A DNA stretch of 51,751 bases, from positions 1-51,751 of the forward strand of contig JAAYZX010000056.1 in the NCBI GenBank assembly GCA_012514635.1. The letters run 5' to 3'. Below are positions 42,926 through 51,107 of this stretch, piece after piece (within the stretch, counting starts at the first letter, position 1; each line of letters starts with the position of its first letter). This DNA is from Actinomycetota bacterium. GTDB lineage: Bacteria > Actinomycetota > Thermoleophilia > RBG-16-64-13. Both the position numbers and the translations under genes were made by a program. The notes beneath the pieces were generated by a model, which made no database searches, was not told the DNA's origin, and worked only from the letters and a program-made list of their open reading frames with translations.

Positions 42926-43113
42926 GTGCGATGTGGCATCTCCCCCTCACGCAGAGCTAAACTCTCCCGGTATTACTGCCGATATTTCACGTATAGTGTA
43001 AACAACCGTATCTAAGTGGAATAAATTGCGTTTATAAGTACATGAAAGGCGAATACGGGCGGCGTGAAGACCGCGTGCAGGCGGAGGAGGAGATGGGTCC
43101 GCAGGAGATGCGC

Positions 43114-44739
43114 ATGAATAGGATGGGGAGGATCGCCAACGAGAGATGGGCCGGCAGGTTGGCGATGGTCCTGGTGGCGGTGGTTCTGTTGTTGGCCGCA
43201 GTGCTGCCGGGATCGGCACAGGCCTATAGTGCTCAGGAACTGGCCTTTTTGACCATAGTCAACGACTACCGCGCCGGCCATGGTCTGGGGCCACTTCTGC
43301 TCAGCGATGTGATCAGTGGAGCCTGTTATCTACACAACTCTGACATGGCGGATTTCGGATTCTTCTCGCACACGTCGGAAAAGTCGAACCATTTTCCACA
43401 CGGAGCAACTCCCTGGGATCGCATGAAGGCGGGCGGCTACAATTACAATACCTGTATGGGAGAGAATATCGCGGCGGGCTACTCTACGGCGGCCGCCGTA
43501 TTCGAAGCCTGGAAGAAGTCGTCGGGACACAACGCTAATATGCTGAAGGCCGAATTCAAGGTTATCGGCATCTCGCTGAAAGTGGTCCCCGGTACCACCT
43601 ACACTTACTATTGGACTACCGATTTCGGGGGCTACGTCGATCCTTCGGCGCATAATCCTGGCGGTTCCTCTGGTCCTCCGGCCGACACCACGCCCCCTAC
43701 CGCGAGTTTCACTGCACCCACGAACGGCGGCACCGTTTCCGGCAATTCGGTCGTTATTAGGGTCGCGGCGGCGGACGACGTCGGCGTGAGCAAAGTGGAG
43801 CTCTATATTGATGGGCGCCTTACGGCTACGGCAGCATCCGGCCCGTATACCTTCAGTTGGGATACGTTGGGAGTCTCCAACGGGCCGCACACGCTGCGGG
43901 CCAAGGCCTACGATGCGGCAAACAACACGGCGCAGACGGAAATTACGGTAACGGTGCAGAATGCAGTGAGCACTACCACGACGCCGATGGCTACCACCAC
44001 GGTGCCAACCACCACCACTACTCTTCCTGCGCCGACCACCACCACGACACGTCTCGCACGAACGACCACTACCACGCAGCCGACGCTTCCTGCGTCGACG
44101 ACAATTACGGTGCCGACAACCACAACCACACGGCCAACCACGACCACCACCCAGCCTTTGCCGGTAGTCTTCATCGATGTGGCGCATACCGACCCGTACT
44201 ATTCCGCCGTAACTAAGATGGGGCTGGCCAATGTGATCGATGGATATCTGGTAGGCGGTGATAAGGCGGAGTTTCGACCTGAAGACCTGGTCATGCGCGC
44301 ACAATTTGCCAAGATGATCTGCGGGGCGCTGGGTCTTCTGGTCAGCGAGAGGGACGTGTGCACCTTCGTGGATATGCTCGACGATTGCCCGGACAATCTC
44401 TACCCGCACAACTACGTAGCTGTGTCGGCACGGCTGGGCATTATTCAGGGTCGGCCGGATGGCACCTTTGGTCCCTGGGATGAGATCAGCAGGTCCAACT
44501 TGGTCACCATGGTGGTGCGGGCGGCGCAGAATCTTCAGCCGGGTCGCCTTGTAGGGCCGCCTTCCGGCTACCTAGGTACCTTTTCGCCTACCGGATGGGC
44601 AGAGCAGGACCGCAATCTGCTGATTGCCGAGTACAACGGCCTCTTGGAAGGACTCAAGGACTTCGGTACCACTTGGAACCCTTGGCAATCCGCCACGCGG
44701 GGTGAGGTGGCCCACATGCTCGCCAAACTCATGAAATAG
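43114..44739 (+). CDS. SLH-anchored CAP/SCP-domain protein
   Basis: A 541-residue secreted protein: signal peptide (LAMVLVAVVLLLAAVLPGSAQA), a CAP (SCP/PR-1) domain with LAFLTIVNDYRAGHGLGPL, ACYLHNSDMADFGFFSHTS and MGENIAAGYST, an Ig-like domain (SVVIRVAAADDVGVSKVELY), a ~55-residue Thr/Pro tract, and three C-terminal SLH domains (FIDVAHTDPYYSAVTKMGL onward). The start ATG at 43114 has AGGAG six bases upstream; the frame extends to an ATG at 43042 without a ribosome-binding site. The biochemical role of bacterial CAP proteins is unsettled. The Thr-rich linker resembles that of the M23-SLH protein and may be glycosylated. Confidence 0.87.
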   Translation: MNRMGRIANERWAGRLAMVLVAVVLLLAAVLPGSAQAYSAQELAFLTIVNDYRAGHGLGPLLLSDVISGACYLHNSDMADFGFFSHTSEKSNHFPHGATPWDRMKAGGYNYNTCMGENIAAGYSTAAAVFEAWKKSSGHNANMLKAEFKVIGISLKVVPGTTYTYYWTTDFGGYVDPSAHNPGGSSGPPADTTPPTASFTAPTNGGTVSGNSVVIRVAAADDVGVSKVELYIDGRLTATAASGPYTFSWDTLGVSNGPHTLRAKAYDAANNTAQTEITVTVQNAVSTTTTPMATTTVPTTTTTLPAPTTTTTRLARTTTTTQPTLPASTTITVPTTTTTRPTTTTTQPLPVVFIDVAHTDPYYSAVTKMGLANVIDGYLVGGDKAEFRPEDLVMRAQFAKMICGALGLLVSERDVCTFVDMLDDCPDNLYPHNYVAVSARLGIIQGRPDGTFGPWDEISRSNLVTMVVRAAQNLQPGRLVGPPSGYLGTFSPTGWAEQDRNLLIAEYNGLLEGLKDFGTTWNPWQSATRGEVAHMLAKLMK

Positions 44740-44779
44740 TCTCGGAAGGTCGTCTGTCCCACGGGGGCAGTGGGTTCTC

Positions 44780-44820
44780 GGTGGAGGCTGGGTGGGCGGG
44801 ACGCCCACCCAGCCTCCACC
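44780..44820. terminator. Perfect 19-bp hairpin between convergent genes
   Basis: Arms 44780-44798 and 44802-44820 are exact reverse complements around the triloop GGA, lying between the stops of the CAP-SLH gene and the NlpC-like gene. A smaller hairpin, CCCAC/GTGGG, lies at 44758-44773. No U-tract follows, so it may be a bidirectional transcript barrier or an inserted palindromic element. Confidence 0.7.
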
Positions 44821-44843
44821 ACTATCAGGTCGTGGGAATACTT

Positions 44844-45818
44844 TTAAGGGCTGCGAACGAATTTAGCGGCATCGGCGACTACATATCCGTTGGCGCCGGT
44901 AGCGTGAACGGCCACGCTTCCCGACCCGGGGTAGTAGCCGGCATTCATGTAATAGCGGCCCAAGTGGTACCAGATACCACCATTGACCCTCTGGTTGACA
45001 TACTTGACGTTTTGACCCCACGCCGTGTTGATGGTTACCTTGGTGTTGGTGGCGCGGTTCCAGCCGTCGGTCCAGCGGATGTAGACATTGTAGTAGCCGG
45101 CGGCCGGTATGCGGGGCGTCCAACGCGCCCAGGCCGTAGCGGTGGTGGCGGCGCGCACCTGATAGTTTTGGCCGTAGTATCCGGGATTGCTGGTGGAGCG
45201 GGTCCAGTTGCCGCCCACGTCATCTCCGCCGGTGCTCTTGGCTGTGGGGTTATCGAGCAGCAGGCCGGCTTCAGTGAGATAGCTGCGCCGCCGCGGTTGA
45301 TATTCGGAGTTGAGATAACGGCTCGCCCGACGCACGTTGGATCCGGTGCAGGGAGCCTCATAGACGATAGGGTAGCCCCAAGCATCGCCTTCGGCGTAGA
45401 GCACTACGTGGCCTGCACCGTTGACGTGTCTCACCATGATGTCGCCGGATAGCAGTTGTGAGCGCGATGAAAGTGAGAACCAGGGACCGGAGTTGTAGAG
45501 GAATTCGCCGGTAGTGTAGCGAGGAGAGATGGAGGAGTTGACGCCGTCCTCTTCCTGATACAGCATCATGCGCGGCACTTCCCAACACTTGAGGATGAGA
45601 CCGGAGCAGTCGGGACCAGCACCGGCCATGGTGTCGGGGTTCCAGCTCTCGCGTCCCCAAGTATAGGCGGTGCCCACTGCCGATTCGGCTCGGGCGATTA
45701 TCTCCGCCCGCGTCATAGTAGGCGCGGGAGCGGCAGCAACAGGAGTCGGAGAGACCAGTAGGCTGCAGGCTGCAGAGATGACGGCCGTAGCCACCACAGA
45801 AACCAATGTGCGGATCAC
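44844..45818 (-). CDS. Secreted NlpC/P60-like hydrolase with golvesin-like domain
   Basis: A 324-residue protein with a signal peptide (VVATAVISAACSLLVSPTPVAAA), then a papain-like domain with Cys71 in GPDCSGLI and His137 in NGAGHVVLY, consistent with an NlpC/P60 peptidoglycan hydrolase. The C-terminal ~130 residues (GYYGQNYQVRAATTATAWAR; GYYNVYIRWTDGWNRATNTK; GIWYHLGRYYMNAGYYPGSG) match the golvesin/Xly carbohydrate-binding-like beta-sandwich. No SLH domain is present, unlike its neighbours. Its start overlaps the upstream gene's stop by four bases, so they are coexpressed. It converges with the CAP-SLH gene across a strong hairpin. Confidence 0.8.
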   Translation of the reverse strand: MIRTLVSVVATAVISAACSLLVSPTPVAAAPAPTMTRAEIIARAESAVGTAYTWGRESWNPDTMAGAGPDCSGLILKCWEVPRMMLYQEEDGVNSSISPRYTTGEFLYNSGPWFSLSSRSQLLSGDIMVRHVNGAGHVVLYAEGDAWGYPIVYEAPCTGSNVRRASRYLNSEYQPRRRSYLTEAGLLLDNPTAKSTGGDDVGGNWTRSTSNPGYYGQNYQVRAATTATAWARWTPRIPAAGYYNVYIRWTDGWNRATNTKVTINTAWGQNVKYVNQRVNGGIWYHLGRYYMNAGYYPGSGSVAVHATGANGYVVADAAKFVRSP

Positions 45819-47143
45819 CGGGTCACCTCCGTTTCTCCTTCGAGCGAAGCAAACGAGTGCACCCAGAGCGAGTAACCGGCATCGCCGGCCTCCGGCCGGA
45901 AGATGCGACCGTCGGGCGCGGTGGTATAGGGCACCCCCAGGTATAGGCCCAAAGGCTCGGGCAGGAGGATGGTGTCACAAGAGGCGGTCGTGGCTTCGGC
46001 ATCCGCCGCCCGTTTCTGGGTTTCAGGCCCGGGGATGCGGGTGACCGCAATTCCGCCCTCCGCCAGGCGGACGCCGACACAGGTGGCACCGCGTGCATCT
46101 TCGGCCAATCCCACCATATGGTCAACGCGATCACGCGTGCGCAGACGCAGAGCCGGTCGCGTCTCGCGGCGGATGCCGGAGGTGGCCAGGGAGGACTTAA
46201 TTGTATTGGACATAGCGGATTCTACAAAGGTCAGTTGCGGGTCGGATCCGGGTGTGAGCCGGGCCTTGCCCCAGGTTACGGTTTGTCCGGCGCGCAGAGG
46301 CCGACCCTCGTTGCTTCTAGCCTCCTTTGGATTAAGAGAGATGCTGCGTGCATGCCCAACCTCCACCCAGGCGCAGCCTTCGGCCAGAAATACTCCGGTG
46401 GCCGGGGAGTCGAGAAGGGGAAGGGGCGATTTCTGGGTCACCCTGCCCGACCAGTCGAGAGTGACGGCGCGGCGGTCGGTGTCGGCGTCCAACACGACTA
46501 TGCTGCTCTCGTCGACTGCGATGAAGCGCGGCTCTGCCAGCGGAACGGGAAATGCCGTCTCCCACCCACCTCGGGCGGAGAGGATGACTATTCGTTGGTT
46601 CACCGAATCGAGCACGACGATACGACCATCCGGCGCTATGGCCAAAGCCTCCGGACCGCGTGCCAACCCCTCCTGTGGAGTGATACATCCAACCTGACCC
46701 CGGCCTGAGCCCCAAGGAAGGGTGACGAGCAGGCTTCCGGTCTGCGGCGTAGATTCCGTTACGGGACCCATGTCGCAGATGAGTTCTCCCGGCTGGGGAA
46801 TATCGGTTGAGGTGTCGGACGCAACCTGGGACGGGGACTCCGCCTCGGGCGCGGCCACTGCGTCGGTGGCGCCCGCTGCTCCAGCCGTTTCCTGCCCGGT
46901 CCCGTGACCGCGGCTGGGTCCACCGGCCGGCCCGGAGGCGGCTGCAGCCTGCCCTGCCGCCAGCAACAGGGCGATGAGGCACGCCGCACCAATGGCCGCA
47001 GCCGCAGCCAAGAAGGTGGGTCGCACTCTTGCGCGTAGATACCCCACCGCTCCACCCCAGCCGGGCAAGGCGACCGCAGGCTGCGCTTCACCCGGTGGGG
47101 CGGTACTCAACGATCGTCGTTCCGCTCTGAACATCGACTGCAT
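45815..47143 (-). CDS. Membrane-anchored extracellular protein with propeller-like repeats
   Basis: A 442-residue protein with a ~40-residue cytoplasmic start, a membrane helix (FLAAAAAIGAACLIALLLAAG) and a large outer region. NHL/beta-propeller-like strands occur (GPEALAIAPDGRIVVLDSVN; PRFIAVDESSIVVLDADTDR), and four cysteines are spread through the chain. No family was recognised. It is translationally coupled (ATGA) to the NlpC-like hydrolase, so it may regulate or position that enzyme; this is inference. A strong AAAGGAGGAGG site precedes the ATG. Confidence 0.65.
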   Translation of the reverse strand: MQSMFRAERRSLSTAPPGEAQPAVALPGWGGAVGYLRARVRPTFLAAAAAIGAACLIALLLAAGQAAAASGPAGGPSRGHGTGQETAGAAGATDAVAAPEAESPSQVASDTSTDIPQPGELICDMGPVTESTPQTGSLLVTLPWGSGRGQVGCITPQEGLARGPEALAIAPDGRIVVLDSVNQRIVILSARGGWETAFPVPLAEPRFIAVDESSIVVLDADTDRRAVTLDWSGRVTQKSPLPLLDSPATGVFLAEGCAWVEVGHARSISLNPKEARSNEGRPLRAGQTVTWGKARLTPGSDPQLTFVESAMSNTIKSSLATSGIRRETRPALRLRTRDRVDHMVGLAEDARGATCVGVRLAEGGIAVTRIPGPETQKRAADAEATTASCDTILLPEPLGLYLGVPYTTAPDGRIFRPEAGDAGYSLWVHSFASLEGETEVTR

Positions 47144-47326
47144 GGTCCTCCTCCTTTGGGAGTTGTGTAGGTGCTCCTGAGGCTAGGTGGCCCCGCCAAG
47201 CGCGGGCCAGAGGACTTTGGTTGCAGGCTGGATTTTTTTGGAAGACCGGACTCCGGTTGTGGGTTGGGGGAAGACATCTCCTGTAGACTAGGGACCCGTT
47301 GAACCCCATAGCCAGGTGAGGATCTC

Positions 47327-48103
47327 GTGATTGTGTTGTTTTTCGGCGATGTCGTCGGTCGACCGGCACGCAACCTGCTGTTGGCGCGGTTGCCGGTGCT
47401 TCGCCATCGGTATCGGGCGGACGCAGTCATCGTCAACGGAGAGAATGCGGCCAACGGTTTGGGCATCACGCCTAAAGTGGCCGACACTTTGTTCGCCGGC
47501 GGTGTAGATGTCATCACTACAGGCAATCACGTATGGCGGTATAAAGAGATATATGCGTATCTAGAGGAGAATTCGCGGATCATCAGGCCGTTCAATTATT
47601 TGCCTGATAATCCCGGGCGGGGACTGACTGTGGTCGACGTTCCGGGTGGCCGTCTAGGCGTGCTCAATCTCAGCGGTACATTGATGCTCAACCCTGCCCG
47701 CTCGGCCTTCGAGGTTGTAGATGAAGCCTTGGAGCATCTGCACGGCGTGCGCAATGTGATCGTGGATATGCACGCTGAGGCCACCAGCGAGAAGGTGGCC
47801 TTGGGTTTCTATTTGGCAGGCCGCGTCAGTGCCGTACTCGGCACGCACACACATGTTCGCACAGGAGATGCGCGCATCTTGGCCGGTGGCACCGCGTATA
47901 TCACGGATGTGGGTATGTGTGGTTCGCGGGATTCTGTGATTGGGGTGAATAAGGAGATCATTCTCCGGCGGATGCTGACGCAGATGCCGGCGACGTTCCA
48001 AGTAGCGGAGCACGATCTGTGGCTGGAGGGGGTGGCGGTCGAGCTCGATGAGTCCGGCCGTGCGGTCCGTATCACACCGTTTGAGGAAGCGTCGGGCGAG
48101 TGA
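47327..48103 (+). CDS. ymdB: YmdB-family metallophosphoesterase
   Basis: A 258-residue phosphodiesterase; Bacillus YmdB hydrolyses 2',3'-cyclic nucleotides and affects biofilm and motility decisions. The di-metal site is visible: LFFGDVVGRPAR, VIVNGENAANGLGI, DVITTGNHVWRYKEI, VDMHAEATSEKVA, GTHTHVRTGDA and the family-specific TDVGMCGSRDSVIG. The GTG start is preceded by AGGTGAGGA. It forms a unit with slyD, which starts 34 bp downstream. The whole catalytic set is intact, so an active enzyme is expected. Confidence 0.93.
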   Translation: MIVLFFGDVVGRPARNLLLARLPVLRHRYRADAVIVNGENAANGLGITPKVADTLFAGGVDVITTGNHVWRYKEIYAYLEENSRIIRPFNYLPDNPGRGLTVVDVPGGRLGVLNLSGTLMLNPARSAFEVVDEALEHLHGVRNVIVDMHAEATSEKVALGFYLAGRVSAVLGTHTHVRTGDARILAGGTAYITDVGMCGSRDSVIGVNKEIILRRMLTQMPATFQVAEHDLWLEGVAVELDESGRAVRITPFEEASGE

Positions 48104-48137
48104 CGCCCGCCGACACGTAACCCGGAAAGGACATCCT

Positions 48138-48617
48138 ATGAAGGTGGAACACGGCGCGGTAGTCAGTCTACTCTACACGCTCACCGACGATGAAGGCATC
48201 GTTCTGGACTCCACGGACGGCCGCGAGCCTCTCGAGTACCTGCACGGGTACAAAAACATCATCCCCGGGCTGGAGGAGGTGCTGGAAGGCAACGAAACCG
48301 GCTTCCAGACGAGTGTGACTGTGCCCCCCGACAAGGGTTACGGAGCGGTGGACCTCTCAGCGTTGTTTGCGGTCCCGCGTGATCGCTTCCCGGAAGATGT
48401 TGAGCTTGCAGAGGGCATGACCGTAGTGAGCGAGACCGATTCGGGTCCGGTCAAACTGATGGTCCGCGAGGTGCGCAAGGAAGACGGGTTGGTGGTGTTG
48501 GACGGCAATCATCCGCTCGCCGGCATGACGCTGCATTTTGCGGTGGAAGTGGCGGGAGTGCGTCCCTCCACGGAGCAGGAAGCCGGCCAGGGCTATCCGA
48601 TGCCGCGCGTGGTGTAA
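48138..48617 (+). CDS. slyD: SlyD-like FKBP peptidyl-prolyl isomerase
   Basis: A 159-residue FKBP with the SlyD layout: the N-terminal FKBP strand VSLLYTLTDDEGIVLDST, then EPLEYLHGYKNIIPGLEEVL, an insert-in-flap domain (VTVPPDKGYGAVDLSALFAV ... GMTVVSETDSGP), and the closing VLDGNHPLAGMTLHFAVEV. It has chaperone and proline isomerase activity in the family. The His-rich metal-binding tail of E. coli SlyD is missing. ATG 48138 is chosen because GGAAAGGA lies just upstream; the longer frame starts inside ymdB without a site. It converges with the DUF1015 gene. Confidence 0.92.
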   Translation: MKVEHGAVVSLLYTLTDDEGIVLDSTDGREPLEYLHGYKNIIPGLEEVLEGNETGFQTSVTVPPDKGYGAVDLSALFAVPRDRFPEDVELAEGMTVVSETDSGPVKLMVREVRKEDGLVVLDGNHPLAGMTLHFAVEVAGVRPSTEQEAGQGYPMPRVV

Positions 48618-48716
48618 GGTAAATCTGCGGCGAAACCGGTGCGGTGAAATCGATCGCGGGAGGCTGTCGGCGTTGGCGACGATGGGTTGATCTTTGGCCG
48701 TGACGAGTCGCCCGGG

Positions 48717-50069
48717 TTAGATGCCATCCGCCAGATCTTGGAACAGGAGCCCGGTGGGAAGTTTGGGATAGAAGTAGGTGGATTTCTGAGGCATCCGCTC
48801 TCCACCCAGCGCCATAGTGTGCACCTGCTCCAGGCGGGTGGGATTGAGGAAGAATCCGACCTGATGGCTCCCGTCGACTAGGCGCTGGAGCGCCTCGTCC
48901 CACTCTTTGACGAAGGTGACGTGGGCGCCGGCCGCTACCTGCTCACTGCTTACTCCTAAGCAGCGCTCCAGAACGACCTCCTGCAAAACGGTGACGTCGA
49001 GGACGCGCGAGACGGCGGATGCAGCATGTCCGAGGAGTGCGGCGTCTGGTCGCAGAACCAGCCCGTATGCGTCCTTGGTATCCGCTATATAGAGTCCGAA
49101 TACTGTGGGGGTCGACTCGGCAGTTGAAGAGTGCTCCTGTTGCCTTTCCAGGAACGCACGCAGTGCGGGACCGGCCTCGGTGCTGCTGTCGGCCACTTGT
49201 TCTACCGCAAAGTACGGGGTCAGGCAGTGGGGCAGGGTGGCCAGGACTGCACGGGGGATATCGTGGAGCAGACGATGGGTACCGAAAATGGCCAATCCCG
49301 GGTCCGACATATTGACGAGATAGGCTAGTACGTACTCGTATGGGGCGTCATCGATTTCGTCGGCAGTAGCAGCGCGCTTAGTGTCACGGTAGCGTAAGGC
49401 GGTCTCATAGCGGTGGTGGCCGTCGGCGATGATGAGCGGCTGTTTGGACAGTGCCGTTGACAGCGTGGCCAGGAACGAAGGGTTTGTGGTGTGCCAGAGA
49501 CGGATGATCTCGCGTTGGCCGCCGTCTTCGCGTACGGCGGGGGCGGCAAGCGTGGCGTCCGGTGGCCGATTCACCTGTCGACTCCAGGCCGCCATGATTG
49601 CGTCGTCCGGCCGCGAGTAGAGGAGAAATATAGGGCTGAGTCCGGTAGTCGTCGCTTCCAGGAGACGAAACCGATCCTCCTTTGGGCCCGAGAGGGTGAA
49701 CTCGTGAGGAAACACCACTCCCTGGTTGAAGTCCGCGAGCCTGAGCAGCGCCAGAACGCCTTTGCGCACCCGACCGTGACCGTCGGGACCCACGAAAGTT
49801 TCCTCTACCACCGTCACCTGCGGCTCCGTCGCTCGGCGCAGAGCTCCCTGTTCCTTCCATGCAGCCAGCGCGCGCGCCGCCTCTTGGTAGCGTCGGTCTC
49901 CCGGTTCACGGTTGAGATCTACCCGCACGACGTTATACGGGCTGCGCTGGTACAGTTCGGTCTGTAAATCCGGAGAGATGACGTCGTACGGGGGCGCCAC
50001 CAGCCGGTCGAGAGGGCCTGCAACCGATGTGTCGTAGAGCCATGGACGGAATGCGATCACCTGTGCCAT
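48717..50069 (-). CDS. DUF1015 family protein
   Basis: A 450-residue protein of the DUF1015 family, recognised by the start FRPWLYDTSVAGPLDRLVAPPYDVI-like pattern (VAPPYDVIS), YNVVRVDLN, RKGVLALLRL and, most diagnostic, LIIADGHHRYETALRYRD. Its biochemical role is not firmly known. The family is common next to serine/phosphoserine genes in other bacteria, which is not the case here. The start is set at MAQVIAFRP because the upstream nine codons overlap the divergent gene region. It converges on slyD with 99 bp between the stops and no clear terminator. Confidence 0.85.
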   Translation of the reverse strand: MAQVIAFRPWLYDTSVAGPLDRLVAPPYDVISPDLQTELYQRSPYNVVRVDLNREPGDRRYQEAARALAAWKEQGALRRATEPQVTVVEETFVGPDGHGRVRKGVLALLRLADFNQGVVFPHEFTLSGPKEDRFRLLEATTTGLSPIFLLYSRPDDAIMAAWSRQVNRPPDATLAAPAVREDGGQREIIRLWHTTNPSFLATLSTALSKQPLIIADGHHRYETALRYRDTKRAATADEIDDAPYEYVLAYLVNMSDPGLAIFGTHRLLHDIPRAVLATLPHCLTPYFAVEQVADSSTEAGPALRAFLERQQEHSSTAESTPTVFGLYIADTKDAYGLVLRPDAALLGHAASAVSRVLDVTVLQEVVLERCLGVSSEQVAAGAHVTFVKEWDEALQRLVDGSHQVGFFLNPTRLEQVHTMALGGERMPQKSTYFYPKLPTGLLFQDLADGI

Positions 50070-50141
50070 AGCTTGAATGATAGCACCGGAAGTCATGTGA
50101 TTTCCCGATGGGGTGGAATCAGAAGGTTTGGAGGTAGCAGG

Positions 50142-50846
50142 GTGAGAGGTATGGGGACGGCTATCAATGTGGGAGCCGTGTTGGTGGGGACACTATTGGG
50201 AGTACTCTTGCAGGGACGCCTTCCCCTGCGTGCCCGTGAGACGGTCATGAATGGGTTGGGGGCCCTCACCATAGTTATCGGCCTATCGATGGCCTTTCAG
50301 AGCGCGAGTCTGCTCGTAGTTATGGGGGCCGTTCTCTTGGGGAGCATCGTTGGAGAAATTATAGGGATCGAGAGATGGCTCGAGCGGTTGGGGGATCGCT
50401 TCGAGGCTCGGCTGACTCGGCCTGGAGCCACATCTACGTTCAGCATGGGGTTTGTGACGGCCAGCCTGTTGTTCTGCATTGGGCCCATGGCGGTGGTGGG
50501 TTCCATCGATGACGCGTTGCGGGGCGACGTCAGCGTGCTCGCCATGAAGTCGGTGCTGGACGGCTTTTCGTCACTGGCACTGTCCTCCGCACTGGGGTGG
50601 GGAGTGGGCCTGGCGGGGCTTTCGGTCCTCGTCTATCAGGGGGCCATCACTGCCGCGGCCGGGTTGGTGGAGCAGATCATGAGCCAGGCGATGATCACGG
50701 AGCTGACGGCCACCGGCGGGGTGCTGGTGTTGGCGATAGGTGTGAAGTTGCTGGATCTGAAAGACATCCGTGTGGGCAATATGCTCCCTGCCTTGATATT
50801 TGCGCCGCTGATCACGGCAGCTGTGGCGGCGTTTGGTTGGATGTAA
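50142..50846 (+). CDS. DUF554 (YdfK-like) membrane protein
   Basis: A 234-residue polytopic protein of the DUF554 family, with about seven helices. Characteristic are AINVGAVLVGTLLGVLLQGR at the start, GSIVGEIIGIERWLERLGDR, the conserved SMGFVTASLLFCIGPMAVVG, and IGVKLLDLKDIRVGNMLPAL near the end. A GTG preceded by GGAGGT at six bases is used; the ATG nine bases downstream is an alternative. It is proposed to be a transporter of unknown substrate. It is divergent from DUF1015. Confidence 0.85.
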   Translation: MRGMGTAINVGAVLVGTLLGVLLQGRLPLRARETVMNGLGALTIVIGLSMAFQSASLLVVMGAVLLGSIVGEIIGIERWLERLGDRFEARLTRPGATSTFSMGFVTASLLFCIGPMAVVGSIDDALRGDVSVLAMKSVLDGFSSLALSSALGWGVGLAGLSVLVYQGAITAAAGLVEQIMSQAMITELTATGGVLVLAIGVKLLDLKDIRVGNMLPALIFAPLITAAVAAFGWM

Positions 50847-51107
50847 GAAGACGCGGCCGGAGTGGGCAGGAGCGGTGCTCTTCGCAAACCGTACTAAAGT
50901 CTCACCAGATCTGCGCTCACGGCGTCCGGCTATTCGTAGAATGTGGCTTGGACTCCCGACTGTGGCGGCGTGATTGTGCCAAAGACGGACCCTGTCCCAC
51001 TCATGCGTCCGAAGCATATTGTAAGATCGTGAGTGCGCCCCTCTTTGCACATCCGGATAGGTGCCTGTTGGTGGGAGGCCGGTCTTCGCTCGACCTCGGA
51101 GGAACCA

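Noticed and set aside
42992-43113. Upstream ATG 43042 as start of the CAP-SLH protein
   Set aside because: There is no ribosome-binding site before it and the extra residues are highly charged; ATG 43114 has AGGAG at six bases and opens a normal signal peptide.
43970-44160. CRISPR-like array in the Thr-rich tract
   Set aside because: The repeats are irregular codon-level ACC/ACG/ACA runs in a continuous protein frame, without uniform repeats or spacers.
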